Shown one piece after another: positions 16,823 to 25,269 of a DNA stretch of 64,000 bases. This DNA is from JAFKFH01 sp017307375. Its GTDB lineage: Bacteria; Pseudomonadota; Alphaproteobacteria; Ferrovibrionales; Ferrovibrionaceae. The position numbers and the translations under genes are program-made. The notes below the pieces were generated by a model that did not search any database, was not told the origin of the DNA, and was given only the letters and a program-made list of their open reading frames with translations. Location of the stretch: assembly GCA_965229335.1 (NCBI GenBank), contig OZ245874.1, positions 6,510,001 to 6,574,000 of the forward strand, read 5' to 3'. Within the stretch, counting starts at the first letter, position 1. Every line of letters begins with the position of its first letter.

Positions 16823-17932
16823 ATGACCACCAAGCCGCCGTTCCGTGCCGACCATGTCGGCAGCCTGCTTCGCTCGGCCCCGCTGAAGGAGGCGCGCAGC
16901 CGGCGCGAGGCCGGCGAGATCGACGCGGAGGCATTGCGCGCCATCGAGGACCGCGAAATCGCCGCCGTCATCGCCAAGCAGCAGCAGGTCGGGCTGAAGT
17001 CGATCACCGATGGCGAGTACCGCCGCGCCATGTGGCATTTCGATTTCCTCGAACGGCTCGACGGGGTGGAAGGCTACGTCGCCGAGCAGGGCATCCAGTT
17101 CAAGGGCGGCCAGACCAAGGCCAAGGGGCTCAAGGTCACCGGCAAGCTCGGCTTCTCCGGCCATCCGATGATCGACCACTTCAAGTTCGTGGCCGCCAAC
17201 GTTAAGGCGCCGGCGGTGCCGAAGATGACGATCCCCTCGCCGTCGGTGCTGCATTTCCGCGGCGGGCGCAAGGCGGTGGACCCGGCCATCTATCCGGACA
17301 TGGAAGGGTTCTATCGCGATCTCGGCCTGGCCTATAAGGGTGCGGTGAATGCCTTTGCCGCGGCCGGTTGCCGTTATCTGCAGCTCGACGAGACCAACCT
17401 TGCCTATCTCTGCGACCCCGAGCAGCGCCAGATGCTGAAGGACCGCGGGGAGGATCCGGACAAGCTGCTGGGCGTCTATGCCGACATGATCAACACGGCG
17501 ATCTCGGAACGGCCGGCCGACATGGTCATCACGATGCATCTCTGCCGCGGCAATTTCCGCTCGATGTGGATTGCGCAGGGCGGGTACGAGCCGGTGGCCG
17601 AAACGCTGTTCAACCGGATCGGCGCCAACGGCTATTTCATGGAGTACGACAGCGAGCGGGCCGGCGGGTTCGAACCGCTGCGCTTCGTGCCGAAGGGCAA
17701 GATGGTGGTGCTGGGACTGGTGACGTCGAAGACCGGCGTGCTGGAAAGCCCCGACGAGATCAAGGGCCGGATCGATCAGGCCAGCAAGTTCGTCGACGGC
17801 GACCAGCTCTGCCTGAGCCCGCAATGCGGCTTCGCCTCGACCGAGGAAGGCAACGTGCTGGCCGAGGACGAGCAGTGGGCCAAGCTGGGCATGATCGTCA
17901 AGATCGCCGAGGAGGTCTGGGGCACCGCCTGA
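16823..17932 (+). CDS. MetE-like methyltransferase (cobalamin-independent methionine synthase C-terminal fold)
   Basis: A 369-residue protein equal to the catalytic half of MetE, like the YxjG/YxjH group. It has HVGSLLR (11-17), QLDETNLAY (187-195) and probable zinc ligands His239 and Cys241 in MHLCRGN and Cys335 in SPQCGFAS. It lacks the N-terminal half of MetE, so the methyl donor may differ from methyltetrahydrofolate polyglutamate. GGGAGGAG ribosome site. It stands alone, with 172 bases upstream and a convergent MFS gene downstream. Confidence 0.85.
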   Translation: MTTKPPFRADHVGSLLRSAPLKEARSRREAGEIDAEALRAIEDREIAAVIAKQQQVGLKSITDGEYRRAMWHFDFLERLDGVEGYVAEQGIQFKGGQTKAKGLKVTGKLGFSGHPMIDHFKFVAANVKAPAVPKMTIPSPSVLHFRGGRKAVDPAIYPDMEGFYRDLGLAYKGAVNAFAAAGCRYLQLDETNLAYLCDPEQRQMLKDRGEDPDKLLGVYADMINTAISERPADMVITMHLCRGNFRSMWIAQGGYEPVAETLFNRIGANGYFMEYDSERAGGFEPLRFVPKGKMVVLGLVTSKTGVLESPDEIKGRIDQASKFVDGDQLCLSPQCGFASTEEGNVLAEDEQWAKLGMIVKIAEEVWGTA

Positions 17933-17963
17933 TCGGCCGGCGGACGCGGTGGCCGGGCCGGCG

Positions 17964-19415
17964 TCACTCCGCCGGCCTGGCCACCGGCTTCTGCAGATGG
18001 CCGCTCATGTCGGCGCCGGCATCGCGCGGCAGCCGGGCGCAGGCGGGGATCGCCAGCATCGAGATGCCGGCGACGACGAGGATCGCGATCGAGAAATCGT
18101 CGTTGGTCGCATGGGCATGGCCGCCGAGATAGACGGTGGCGGCAAGCGTCGCCGAGGCGATGCAGATCCCGAGCGACAGGGTGAGCTGCTGGAACGTCGT
18201 GTAGAACGAGGTCGCAGCCGACATGCGGTCGCGCGGCACGTCGGCATAGGCGATGGTGTTGTAGGCGACGAACTGCAGCGACTGGAAGAAGCCGCCGATC
18301 AGCAGCACCGCATAGATCGTCCATAGCGGCCAGTCCGGGCGGAAGGCCGCCATCGCCGCCACCGACAGGGTCGCGGTCACGCCGTTCCAGATCATCGTGG
18401 TGCGAAAGCCGTAGCGGCGCAGCACCGGCGAGGCCGCCGCCTTCATCGCCATCGAGCCGACGGCCCCGAGGAAGGTGATCATGCCGCTTTCGACCGCCGA
18501 CATGCCAAAACCGATCTGCAGCATCAGCGGCAGCAGAAACGGCGCCGAGCCGGCCATGATGCGGCTGAGGGAGCCGGCGATGACGGAGAGGCGGAAGGTC
18601 GGGATCCGCATCAGCCGGAAATCGAGAATCGGGTCGGGATGGCGCCGGGCATGCTGGATATAGAGCAGCCCGGCGATGACGCCGGCCAGGATGATCAGCG
18701 ACATCGTCGTCAGCGAGGCGACGCCGCGCCCGGACATTTCCAGACCGAAAGTCAGGCAGACCAGGGAAATGCCGGCCAGCGCCAGGCCGACGAAGTCGAA
18801 CCGGCTGGTCGAGGTCTCGCGCACGTCGTCGATGAACATCAGCGCCAGGCCGATGCCGATGATGCCGATCGGCACATTGATGTAGAAGATCCAGCGCCAC
18901 GACAGATAGCTGACCATCATGCCGCCCAGCGGCGGCCCCAGTATCGGACCGATCAGCGCGGGAATCAGCAGCCAGGCCATCGCGGCGACGAAATCGGCCT
19001 TGGGCACGGTGCGCAGCATGACCAGCCGCCCGACCGGCACCATCATGGCCCCGCCGAGGCCCTGCAGCATGCGGGCGAAGACGAGGAAACCGAGCGAGTT
19101 CGACTGGGCGCACAGGATCGAGCCGACGGTGAAGATGGCGATGGCCCAGCAGAATACCCGCCGCGCACCGAACCGGTCGGCGACCTTGCCCGAAGCGGGG
19201 ATGAAAACCGCCAGGCTGAGCAGGTAGGAGGTCAGCGCCAGCGACATGTGCAGCGCGGGGACGCCGAACGTTTCGGCCATTGCCGGCAGCGCCGTGGTCA
19301 GCACCGTGGAATCGAGCTGTTCCATGAACAGCGCGCTGGCGATGATCAACGCCGTGATACGGAAATTCCGGGGCTGCGCGGACCCGGCCGCGCCCCCAGC
19401 CAGGTCGTTCGACAT
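17964..19415 (-). CDS. DHA2-family (EmrB/QacA-type) MFS drug exporter
   Basis: A 483-residue inner-membrane protein with about 14 hydrophobic segments, as usual for DHA2 exporters. Motifs are LDSTVLTTALPAM in helix 1, GKVADRFGARRVF in loop 2-3, and the exporter motif C region LIGPILGPPLGG in helix 5. The start MSNDLAGGAAGSAQ at 19415 is preferred; the frame is open further upstream to 19595 but lacks family likeness there. No EmrA-type partner is adjacent. Confidence 0.88.
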   Translation of the reverse strand: MSNDLAGGAAGSAQPRNFRITALIIASALFMEQLDSTVLTTALPAMAETFGVPALHMSLALTSYLLSLAVFIPASGKVADRFGARRVFCWAIAIFTVGSILCAQSNSLGFLVFARMLQGLGGAMMVPVGRLVMLRTVPKADFVAAMAWLLIPALIGPILGPPLGGMMVSYLSWRWIFYINVPIGIIGIGLALMFIDDVRETSTSRFDFVGLALAGISLVCLTFGLEMSGRGVASLTTMSLIILAGVIAGLLYIQHARRHPDPILDFRLMRIPTFRLSVIAGSLSRIMAGSAPFLLPLMLQIGFGMSAVESGMITFLGAVGSMAMKAAASPVLRRYGFRTTMIWNGVTATLSVAAMAAFRPDWPLWTIYAVLLIGGFFQSLQFVAYNTIAYADVPRDRMSAATSFYTTFQQLTLSLGICIASATLAATVYLGGHAHATNDDFSIAILVVAGISMLAIPACARLPRDAGADMSGHLQKPVARPAE

Positions 19416-19694
19416 GGTGTCAGGATTGCCCCTTACCGCCTTGTCGAAACGCGCTATTTCCGCATGGCCGGCATGACGAAGTTGCGCGGGACGGCGCGAT
19501 GGAATCACCGCGCCGTCCCAGGACTGGCTCAGAGGAAGTGCGCCGCAAGTCCCGACTTTTCGCGGCGCGTCATGCGATCGCGGACAACGACTCACCGGTA
19601 TCCGGGCCGGGACGAGGCCGCAGATAACGCCGGGGGCCGTGCGGTGGTCAATTTATCGTATTGTGACGCTTTGATGACATGATGGCCGCAGGCA
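19416..19694. promoter_or_regulatory. Leader region upstream of the DHA2 exporter, with a hairpin
   Basis: No gene is seen in these 279 bases. GACGGCGCG (19490-19498) and CGCGCCGTC (19509-19517) form a perfect 9-base stem with a 10-base loop, about 75 bases before the exporter start on the minus strand. It could be a leader structure or attenuator, but lacks a following T run. The part near 19650-19690 is A+T-rich and may hold the promoter. Confidence 0.35.
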
Positions 19695-20174
19695 TCAGAT
19701 TGGCACACCCTGGCCCGTCTTCAGGGCGTTCATCACGACCAGCGTCTTGAACTTCCGCAGGTTCGGGTTGCCCAGGAACAGCCGGCGGGTCAGGTCTTCG
19801 TAACCGGCCATGTCCGGCACCGTGACCACCAGGACGATGTCGACCTGGCCGGTCACGAAATAGCACTGCTGCACCTCGGGGGCCGCGAGGATCGTCGCCT
19901 TCATCGTGTCGAGCAGGTCGGGCCGTTCACTTTCCATCTCGACCTCGATGATGATGGTGAGCGGACGGCCGACGGCCGGTGGCGAGACGACGGCCACGTT
20001 CGCCGTGATCACGCCTTCGGCTTCCATGCGCCGTATCCGCCGCTGGACCGCCGCTGCGGAGAGGTTGACGGCCGCGCCGATCTCGCGCTGCGGGGTGCGG
20101 TTGTCGCGTTGCAGGATCGCCAGAATCTTGCGGTCGAAGTCGTCGAGATCGGCTGAAGCCATGGTTTGGCGCAT
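19695..20174 (-). CDS. Lrp/AsnC-family transcriptional regulator
   Basis: A 159-residue regulator: N-terminal helix-turn-helix (DLDDFDRKILAILQRDN, then REIGAAVNLSAAAVQRRIRR) and a RAM ligand-binding domain (TGQVDIVLVVTVPDMAGYED). Start at 20174; MASADL at 20162 is a possible alternative. It is divergent from the MOSC-reductase gene with 90 bases between, so that gene is the likely target. The effector is probably an amino acid, but nothing shows which. Confidence 0.87.
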   Translation of the reverse strand: MRQTMASADLDDFDRKILAILQRDNRTPQREIGAAVNLSAAAVQRRIRRMEAEGVITANVAVVSPPAVGRPLTIIIEVEMESERPDLLDTMKATILAAPEVQQCYFVTGQVDIVLVVTVPDMAGYEDLTRRLFLGNPNLRKFKTLVVMNALKTGQGVPI

Positions 20175-20264
20175 AATTGTTGCACTCGGCGAGCCCAGAT
20201 AGAGCGCCTGCCTCGGATCCGACGCAATAAATTTCCGGCGTCAACGAACCGGAGCGCCTATCTG

Positions 20265-22031
20265 ATGTCTGTCACCGTCACCCGGCTGCTGCGCTACCCC
20301 GTCAAGGGGTTCGGCGCGCAGGCGCTGTCCGAAGCCGTGCTGATCGAGGGCCGTGGCCTGCCCGGCGACCGGCGCTTCGCCGTCACCAATGGCCAGGCGC
20401 CAGTGGCGTCCGACGGCCGCTGGACACCGGCGCAAGGTTTCGTGCGGATGACGCGCAATCCGAATCTGCCCTTGTTCGGCGTCGACCTGATCGGCACGAC
20501 CTTGTCCCTGCGCCATCCGGACGGACGCGCCGCCGTCGGCGATCCGACGCGCCCCGATGGCCTGAAACGCCTCGAGGAGGCCCTTGCGTCGTGGTTTTCC
20601 ACCACCGCGCGCCTCGCCGAGGCTGAAGGCGGCTACTGGGATCACCGCGATGCCGCGATCTCCCTGATCAACCCGGCATCGGTCGCGGCGCTGGCCACGC
20701 AGTCGGGCCGCTCGCTCGACATCGCCCGCTTCCGTGGCAACGTCCTGCTCGGCGGCCTGCCGGCCTGGACGGAATTGGCGTGGATCGGCCGCCGGCTGCG
20801 CATCGGCGAGGCCGAAATCGAAATCCTGCGTCCGATCGACCGCTGCAAGGCCACCTCGATCGATCCGGCGACCGGTCTGGCCGACGCCAACGTACCGGCG
20901 TTGCTCAGCCGGCATGTCGGGCATGCCTTCTGCGGGGTCTATGCCCGGGTGGTGCGGCGCGGCCGTGTCGCGCCCGGCGACACCATCGCCGATATCGGCC
21001 CGGCGCTTGCCGCGCTGGGATCGGCGGCGATCGAGACTGCGCCCCTTCCGGCTGACTGGCCACGGGTGGGGCGTATCGTCACGGCCGTTCGCGAAACCGA
21101 CGAGGTGGTCTCGCTGACGATCGCCGACCCGCTGGCTGCCGCCGGGCTGGGACCGCGCCTGCGGCCCGGCCAGCATATCCGGCTGCATCATCCGGGCGAG
21201 CTGGGCTGGCGCTGCTATACCGTGTCGGGCACGACGGGCGGCTGGCGGATCACCGTGCGCCGGCAGCAAGGCTTCTCGGCATGGCTGCACGATCTCGGGG
21301 TCGGCGATTCGGTCACGCTGTCGGGTCCGTTCGGCGACTTCGTCCTGCCCGATGTCGCCCGTCGGCCGATCGTGCTGATCAGCGCCGGCATCGGCATCAC
21401 CCCGATGGTGGCGATGGCCCGCGATCTCGCCGGCCGGTCGGTGCGGATGATCCATGTCGCCAGGCATGGCGGGGATCTCGCCCTGTGGCCGGAACTGCGC
21501 AAGACCGGCCACGGGGCAGATCTGAGGCTTCATCTGACGCAACCCCGGCCAGGCGATCTCGTCCACCGGCAGGCCGTGGCCGGGCGGCCGGACTGGACGG
21601 CGCTGGCTGCCGAGATCCGTGATGCGGAGGTCTATCTTTGCGGCCCGCGTGATTTCCTGCGCCAGGCGATCGCCGCCTTCGTCGCCACCGGCCTGCCCGA
21701 GACGCGGCTGCATGTCGAGAATTTCGTGTCGCCCGATCGCGGCGCGGGCGCGCCGATTGCGCCGCCCGGACAGGGACCATACCGCGTGCGCTTCACGCGG
21801 TCGGGCGTGGACGCGGTATGGACGCCGGAAGCAGGCAGCCTGCTGGATCTGGCCGAGGCCGCCGGCCTTGCGCTGAAGTCCCACTGTCGCAGCGGCACCT
21901 GCGGCAGTTGCCGCCAGGCGATCACGGCGGGCACGATCAAGCAGATGCAGGCGCCTGCGCTGCCGGTTCCGACGGGAACCGCGCTGCTGTGCAGCACGGT
22001 TCCCGTCAGTGATCTGGTCGTAGCCGCTTAG
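20265..22031 (+). CDS. MOSC domain fused to ferredoxin-NAD(P)H reductase and 2Fe-2S ferredoxin
   Basis: A 588-residue protein with three parts: a MOSC N-barrel plus MOSC domain (1-245), with Cys194 in DRCKATSID placed as molybdenum ligand; an FNR-like flavin and nicotinamide module (about 265-490), with RCYTVSG (316-322) for the flavin and SAGIGITPM for NAD(P); and a plant-type 2Fe-2S ferredoxin with Cys541, 546, 549 and 576. E. coli YcbX has only MOSC plus ferredoxin and reduces N-hydroxylated compounds with a separate reductase. Here the whole electron chain is in one chain, so it is a predicted self-sufficient N-oxide or N-hydroxyl reductase. Start at MSVTVTRLLRYPVKG. Confidence 0.88.
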   Translation: MSVTVTRLLRYPVKGFGAQALSEAVLIEGRGLPGDRRFAVTNGQAPVASDGRWTPAQGFVRMTRNPNLPLFGVDLIGTTLSLRHPDGRAAVGDPTRPDGLKRLEEALASWFSTTARLAEAEGGYWDHRDAAISLINPASVAALATQSGRSLDIARFRGNVLLGGLPAWTELAWIGRRLRIGEAEIEILRPIDRCKATSIDPATGLADANVPALLSRHVGHAFCGVYARVVRRGRVAPGDTIADIGPALAALGSAAIETAPLPADWPRVGRIVTAVRETDEVVSLTIADPLAAAGLGPRLRPGQHIRLHHPGELGWRCYTVSGTTGGWRITVRRQQGFSAWLHDLGVGDSVTLSGPFGDFVLPDVARRPIVLISAGIGITPMVAMARDLAGRSVRMIHVARHGGDLALWPELRKTGHGADLRLHLTQPRPGDLVHRQAVAGRPDWTALAAEIRDAEVYLCGPRDFLRQAIAAFVATGLPETRLHVENFVSPDRGAGAPIAPPGQGPYRVRFTRSGVDAVWTPEAGSLLDLAEAAGLALKSHCRSGTCGSCRQAITAGTIKQMQAPALPVPTGTALLCSTVPVSDLVVAA

Positions 22032-23416
22032 CGGGTGCCGCTGTGGCGCTGGCCGCTGGGGCGACCGCCCTGACGCTGGCCGCCACCCGGACGGCCCTGG
22101 CCCTGCGGCCGGCCCTGCTGGCCCTGGGGACGGCCCTGACCGTGGCCCTGCGGGCGCGCCGCCGGGGCGGCCTGACCGACGCCTTGCGGCCGGCCATGGC
22201 CATGACCCTGCGGGCGGCCGTGGCGACGGTCGGGACGCTGCTGCTCGCCCGGCTCGCGCGGGCCGCCGATGACGGCCTTCGGGTGGTCGAGCACATCGAT
22301 CTTCTGGCGGATCAGCCGCTCGATGTCGCGCAGATACGCCTTCTCGTCGCCGGCGCAGAGCGAGATGGCCAGGCCCTCGGCCCCGGCGCGCGCGGTGCGG
22401 CCGATGCGATGGACATAGGCCTCCGGCACGTTCGGCAGCTCGTAGTTGATGACATGCGTCACGCCGGGCACATCGATGCCGCGGGCGGCAATGTCGGTCG
22501 CGACCAGCACCTTGCAGGTGCCCTGGCGGAAGGCGCCCAGCGCGCGTTCGCGCTGGCTCTGGCTCTTGTTGCCATGGATCGCCGCCGCCTCGATGCCGGC
22601 TTCCTCGAGCTGGCGGACGACGCGGTCCGCGCCATGCTTGGTGCGGGTGAAGACCAGGGTCCGCCCGATGGTCTCGTCGGCCAGCAGGTCGGCCAGCACG
22701 TTACGCTTGGATGCCTGGTCGGCGAAGATGACCTGCTGGGCGACGCGCTCGGCGGTGGTGGCGGCCGGGGTGACCGAGACCTGCACGGGATCGCGCAGCA
22801 TGCCCTTCGACAGCTCGGCGATCGACGGCGGCATGGTTGCCGAGAAGAACAGCGTCTGCCGCTCCTTCGGCACCAGCGCGACGACCTTGCGGATCGCCGG
22901 GAAGAAGCCGAGATCGAGCATCTGGTCGGCCTCGTCCAGCACCAGCACCTCGACATTGCCGAGGGTGACGAAACCTTCCCCGATCAGGTCGAGCAGCCGG
23001 CCCGGCGTGGCGACCAGCAGATCGACGCCCTGGGCCAGCGCATTGCGCTGCGGCCCGATCGAGACGCCGCCGAACGCGGTGGCGACGGAGAACTTGTAGA
23101 ACTTGCCGTAGGCACGGGCCCGGGTGGCGATCTGGGCGGCAAGCTCGCGCGTCGGGCTCAGCACCAGCGCGCGGCAACCGCGGCGCTGGGGCTTCTTGCC
23201 GGACTCGGCCAGGCGCTGCATCATCGGCAGGGCGAAGGCCGCGGTCTTGCCGGTGCCGGTCTGGGCCAGGCCCACGAGATCGCGGCCGGCCAGGACATGC
23301 GGGATCGCCTGCGCCTGGATCGGCGTCGGGGTCACATGGTTTTCGGCGGCGACGGCCTGCAGCAGCTGTTCGGACAGGCCAAGGGATTTGAAATCGGTCA
23401 AAGGACAAACTTTCAT
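22028..23416 (-). CDS. rhlE: RhlE-type DEAD-box RNA helicase
   Basis: A 462-residue ATP-dependent RNA helicase. Visible motifs are Q motif TPTPIQAQAIP (29-39), Walker A AQTGTGKT (51-58), PTRELA, TPGRLLD, DEAD (VLDEADQML), SAT (FFSATM), and HRIGRTARAG. The C-terminal tail from about residue 385 is a low-complexity basic run of GRPQG and GHGRPQG repeats, likely an RNA-binding, disordered extension. Role in ribosome assembly or cold adaptation is known for the family. The 3' end interlocks with the MOSC gene at TTAG. Confidence 0.9.
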   Translation of the reverse strand: MKVCPLTDFKSLGLSEQLLQAVAAENHVTPTPIQAQAIPHVLAGRDLVGLAQTGTGKTAAFALPMMQRLAESGKKPQRRGCRALVLSPTRELAAQIATRARAYGKFYKFSVATAFGGVSIGPQRNALAQGVDLLVATPGRLLDLIGEGFVTLGNVEVLVLDEADQMLDLGFFPAIRKVVALVPKERQTLFFSATMPPSIAELSKGMLRDPVQVSVTPAATTAERVAQQVIFADQASKRNVLADLLADETIGRTLVFTRTKHGADRVVRQLEEAGIEAAAIHGNKSQSQRERALGAFRQGTCKVLVATDIAARGIDVPGVTHVINYELPNVPEAYVHRIGRTARAGAEGLAISLCAGDEKAYLRDIERLIRQKIDVLDHPKAVIGGPREPGEQQRPDRRHGRPQGHGHGRPQGVGQAAPAARPQGHGQGRPQGQQGRPQGQGRPGGGQRQGGRPSGQRHSGTR

Positions 23417-23686
23417 GACGCCACGGCGCGGGTTCAGCGCGCTCGCGGGGCTTCGGGACTGACGCCCCGCGTGTCCTGGGCGACCATGTTATTCAGGGAT
23501 CGGGTGCGTCAGGCGTTTCTGGATGCTGAGGCATCGACACAGTTCACGCGGCCTTGACGCTCAATCGCCGCTGTCTGGCGGCAGCACTCAAATGCGCTTT
23601 CGCAACTGCGAAGTCAAGGGGAAAGCGGTCGCGCCGCTGCGACGGGTCGCCTATTCTTCGGTAAATAATCGTCTCGGAGGGATCGC

Positions 23687-24157
23687 ATGGAATCGCTCAG
23701 CGCCGCCGTCTCCGCCCATTACGCCCGCATCAGCGCGGCCCATCAATCCAACCCGCTGCGCCAGGCACTGGCGGTCAAGCTGAACCAGCTCGTCGAGGAA
23801 ATGCAGAACGAGACGGTGTCCTGGACCGACAGCGCGGCCTGGGCACGCCGGCGCCTGACCGGCAGGCACGAGATCTATTTCTTCGTGCGCGAGCACAACA
23901 CCGAGATCGTCGCCCGCGTCCATCTCGTCACCCGCGATGATGGCACCGTGCGCTTCGGGCTGGAATCGGTGACCGACCGGCCGGCCGCGGCCACTGCGAT
24001 CCGCGAGGCGCTGGCCATCTGGAACCACGGCCAGACGGAGATGCAGGAAGACCTGCACGACAAGCTCCTGCGCAGCCTGGACGATACCGAACGCGCGCTC
24101 GAGACGATTGCCGTGTACCTCGCCAATCTCGGCCTGCGCAAGGGCAAGCCGGACTGA
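23687..24157 (+). CDS. Conserved-looking protein of unknown function
   Basis: A 156-residue soluble protein that I do not recognise. It begins MESLSAAVSAHYARISAAHQ and has a central beta-like part (RHEIYFFVREHNTEIVARVH) between mostly helical ends, with a basic C-terminus GLRKGKPD. The ATG follows a CGGAGGG ribosome site, and codon use matches the neighbours, so it is a real gene. It is divergent from rhlE with 270 bases between and is followed by a palindromic repeat that may end transcription. Confidence 0.7.
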   Translation: MESLSAAVSAHYARISAAHQSNPLRQALAVKLNQLVEEMQNETVSWTDSAAWARRRLTGRHEIYFFVREHNTEIVARVHLVTRDDGTVRFGLESVTDRPAAATAIREALAIWNHGQTEMQEDLHDKLLRSLDDTERALETIAVYLANLGLRKGKPD

Positions 24158-24169
24158 CGGCCGCCGGCC

Positions 24170-24269
24170 GTCATCCCGGACGAAGCGAAGCGGCGATCCG
24201 GGATCCCGGGCAGGCGCAGCGCAGTCTGCGGCGCCGCCTGCCCTGGATTACCGCTTTCGCGGGAATGAC
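24170..24269. repeat. 100-bp palindromic interspersed repeat (REP/MITE-like)
   Basis: The element starts GTCATCCCGG and ends CGCGGGAATGAC, so the ends are inverted repeats. Inside, GGGCAGGCG pairs with CGCCTGCCC around GCGCAGTCTGCGG. This matches the widespread proteobacterial palindromic unit whose antisense translation gives the familiar HSRESGNPG peptide. It lies between two convergent genes and could form a stable RNA hairpin. I saw only one copy in the window. Confidence 0.75.
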
Positions 24270-24278
24270 CGAGCAGGA

Positions 24279-25175
24279 TTATTTTCCGCCGATATCGGCC
24301 ACCAACCAGTCGCGGAACTGGCCGAGCGCGGCATTGCCCGGCCGATCGGGAAACGACAGGAAATCGTAACCGCGGCTGGGGTCGTGGATTTCGTCCAGCA
24401 CCGGCACCAGCAGACGCTTGTCGATCAGGTCGTCGACCAGCGGGCGCCAGCCCAGCGCCACGCCCTGGCCGGCGAGCGCGGCCTGGATCACGAACTGGTA
24501 GTTGTTGAAGGTCAAGTCTGGGGCCTGCCGCCTGCCCCCGACCTTGAGGCGCCGCGCATGATCGGCCCAGCTCGACCACTTGCCGCCGCGGGGCACGTCG
24601 AGATGCAGCAGCGTGCGCAGGCGCAGATCGGCCGGGCTTGCGATCGGGGCGAGCGTGGGGCTTGCCACGGCGATCACCCGCTCGTCGACCAGCCGCAGGC
24701 TGTCGGCGCCCGGCGGCGCCGTCGCGCCGAACAGGATCGCGGCGTCGACCGCCGAAAGGTCGGCGCCGTCGATGTCCTGGGTGGTGATGATATGGATGTC
24801 GGTATCGGGCATCGCCTGGCGCAGCGCGTCGAGCCGCGGCATCAGGTAGAAGGCGGCGAAGCCGAAATCGGTCAGCACGGTCAGGTGCCGCCGGTCCGCC
24901 ACCCGCCGCATCTCGTCGAGGCCCGCCGCCATCGCATCGAGGCCGCGGCGCACGGCATCGTGCAGGACGCGCGCCTCGGGCGTCAGGGTGACGCCGCGCC
25001 AGACGCGCCCGAACAGGCGCAGCCCCAGCGCGGCCTCCAGCTTGGCCATGTGATGGCTGACCGCCGACTGGGTCATGCCGAGTTCCCGGCCCGCCGCACT
25101 GAAACTGCCGCTGCGGCCGGCCACCTCGAACACCGACAATTCGTGCAGCAGGCGCCGCAGCAAGTCGCTTGCCAT
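24279..25175 (-). CDS. LysR regulator of choline-sulfate use
   Basis: A 298-residue LysR regulator (MASDLLRRLLHELSVFEVAG; helix-turn-helix FSAAGRELGMTQSAVSHHMAK at about 25-45; effector domain from DRRHLTVLTD). It is divergent from betC, the arrangement found for choline-sulfate utilisation regulators, so choline sulfate or choline is the likely inducer. The start codon overlaps a palindrome, suggesting autoregulation. Confidence 0.82.
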   Translation of the reverse strand: MASDLLRRLLHELSVFEVAGRSGSFSAAGRELGMTQSAVSHHMAKLEAALGLRLFGRVWRGVTLTPEARVLHDAVRRGLDAMAAGLDEMRRVADRRHLTVLTDFGFAAFYLMPRLDALRQAMPDTDIHIITTQDIDGADLSAVDAAILFGATAPPGADSLRLVDERVIAVASPTLAPIASPADLRLRTLLHLDVPRGGKWSSWADHARRLKVGGRRQAPDLTFNNYQFVIQAALAGQGVALGWRPLVDDLIDKRLLVPVLDEIHDPSRGYDFLSFPDRPGNAALGQFRDWLVADIGGK

Positions 25176-25200
25176 GAGTAATGCTCATGATGTCATGACG
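25174..25200. promoter_or_regulatory. Candidate LysR operator in the betC control region
   Basis: ATGAGTAATGCTCAT (25174-25188) is a perfect 5-base inverted repeat with a 5-base spacer, overlapping the LysR start codon. Two TCATGA palindromes (25185-25190 and 25193-25198) follow at once. Such clustered dyads suit a LysR site controlling both genes. Confidence 0.4.
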
Positions 25201-25269
25201 TCGGACCGACTTTACACCGCTGCATGGGGGTCGAACAATTGCGGGAACTACAAGCAGCGGGAGCGTTCG

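Noticed and set aside
17936..17976. GCCGGCGGA/TCCGCCGGC inverted repeat between convergent genes
   Set aside because: The loop is 23 bases, half lies in the exporter coding region and there is no T run, so a terminator cannot be claimed.
22040..22200. Repeated GRPQG-coding DNA as a tandem repeat element
   Set aside because: It is the low-complexity tail of the RhlE helicase, common in that family, and not a separate element.
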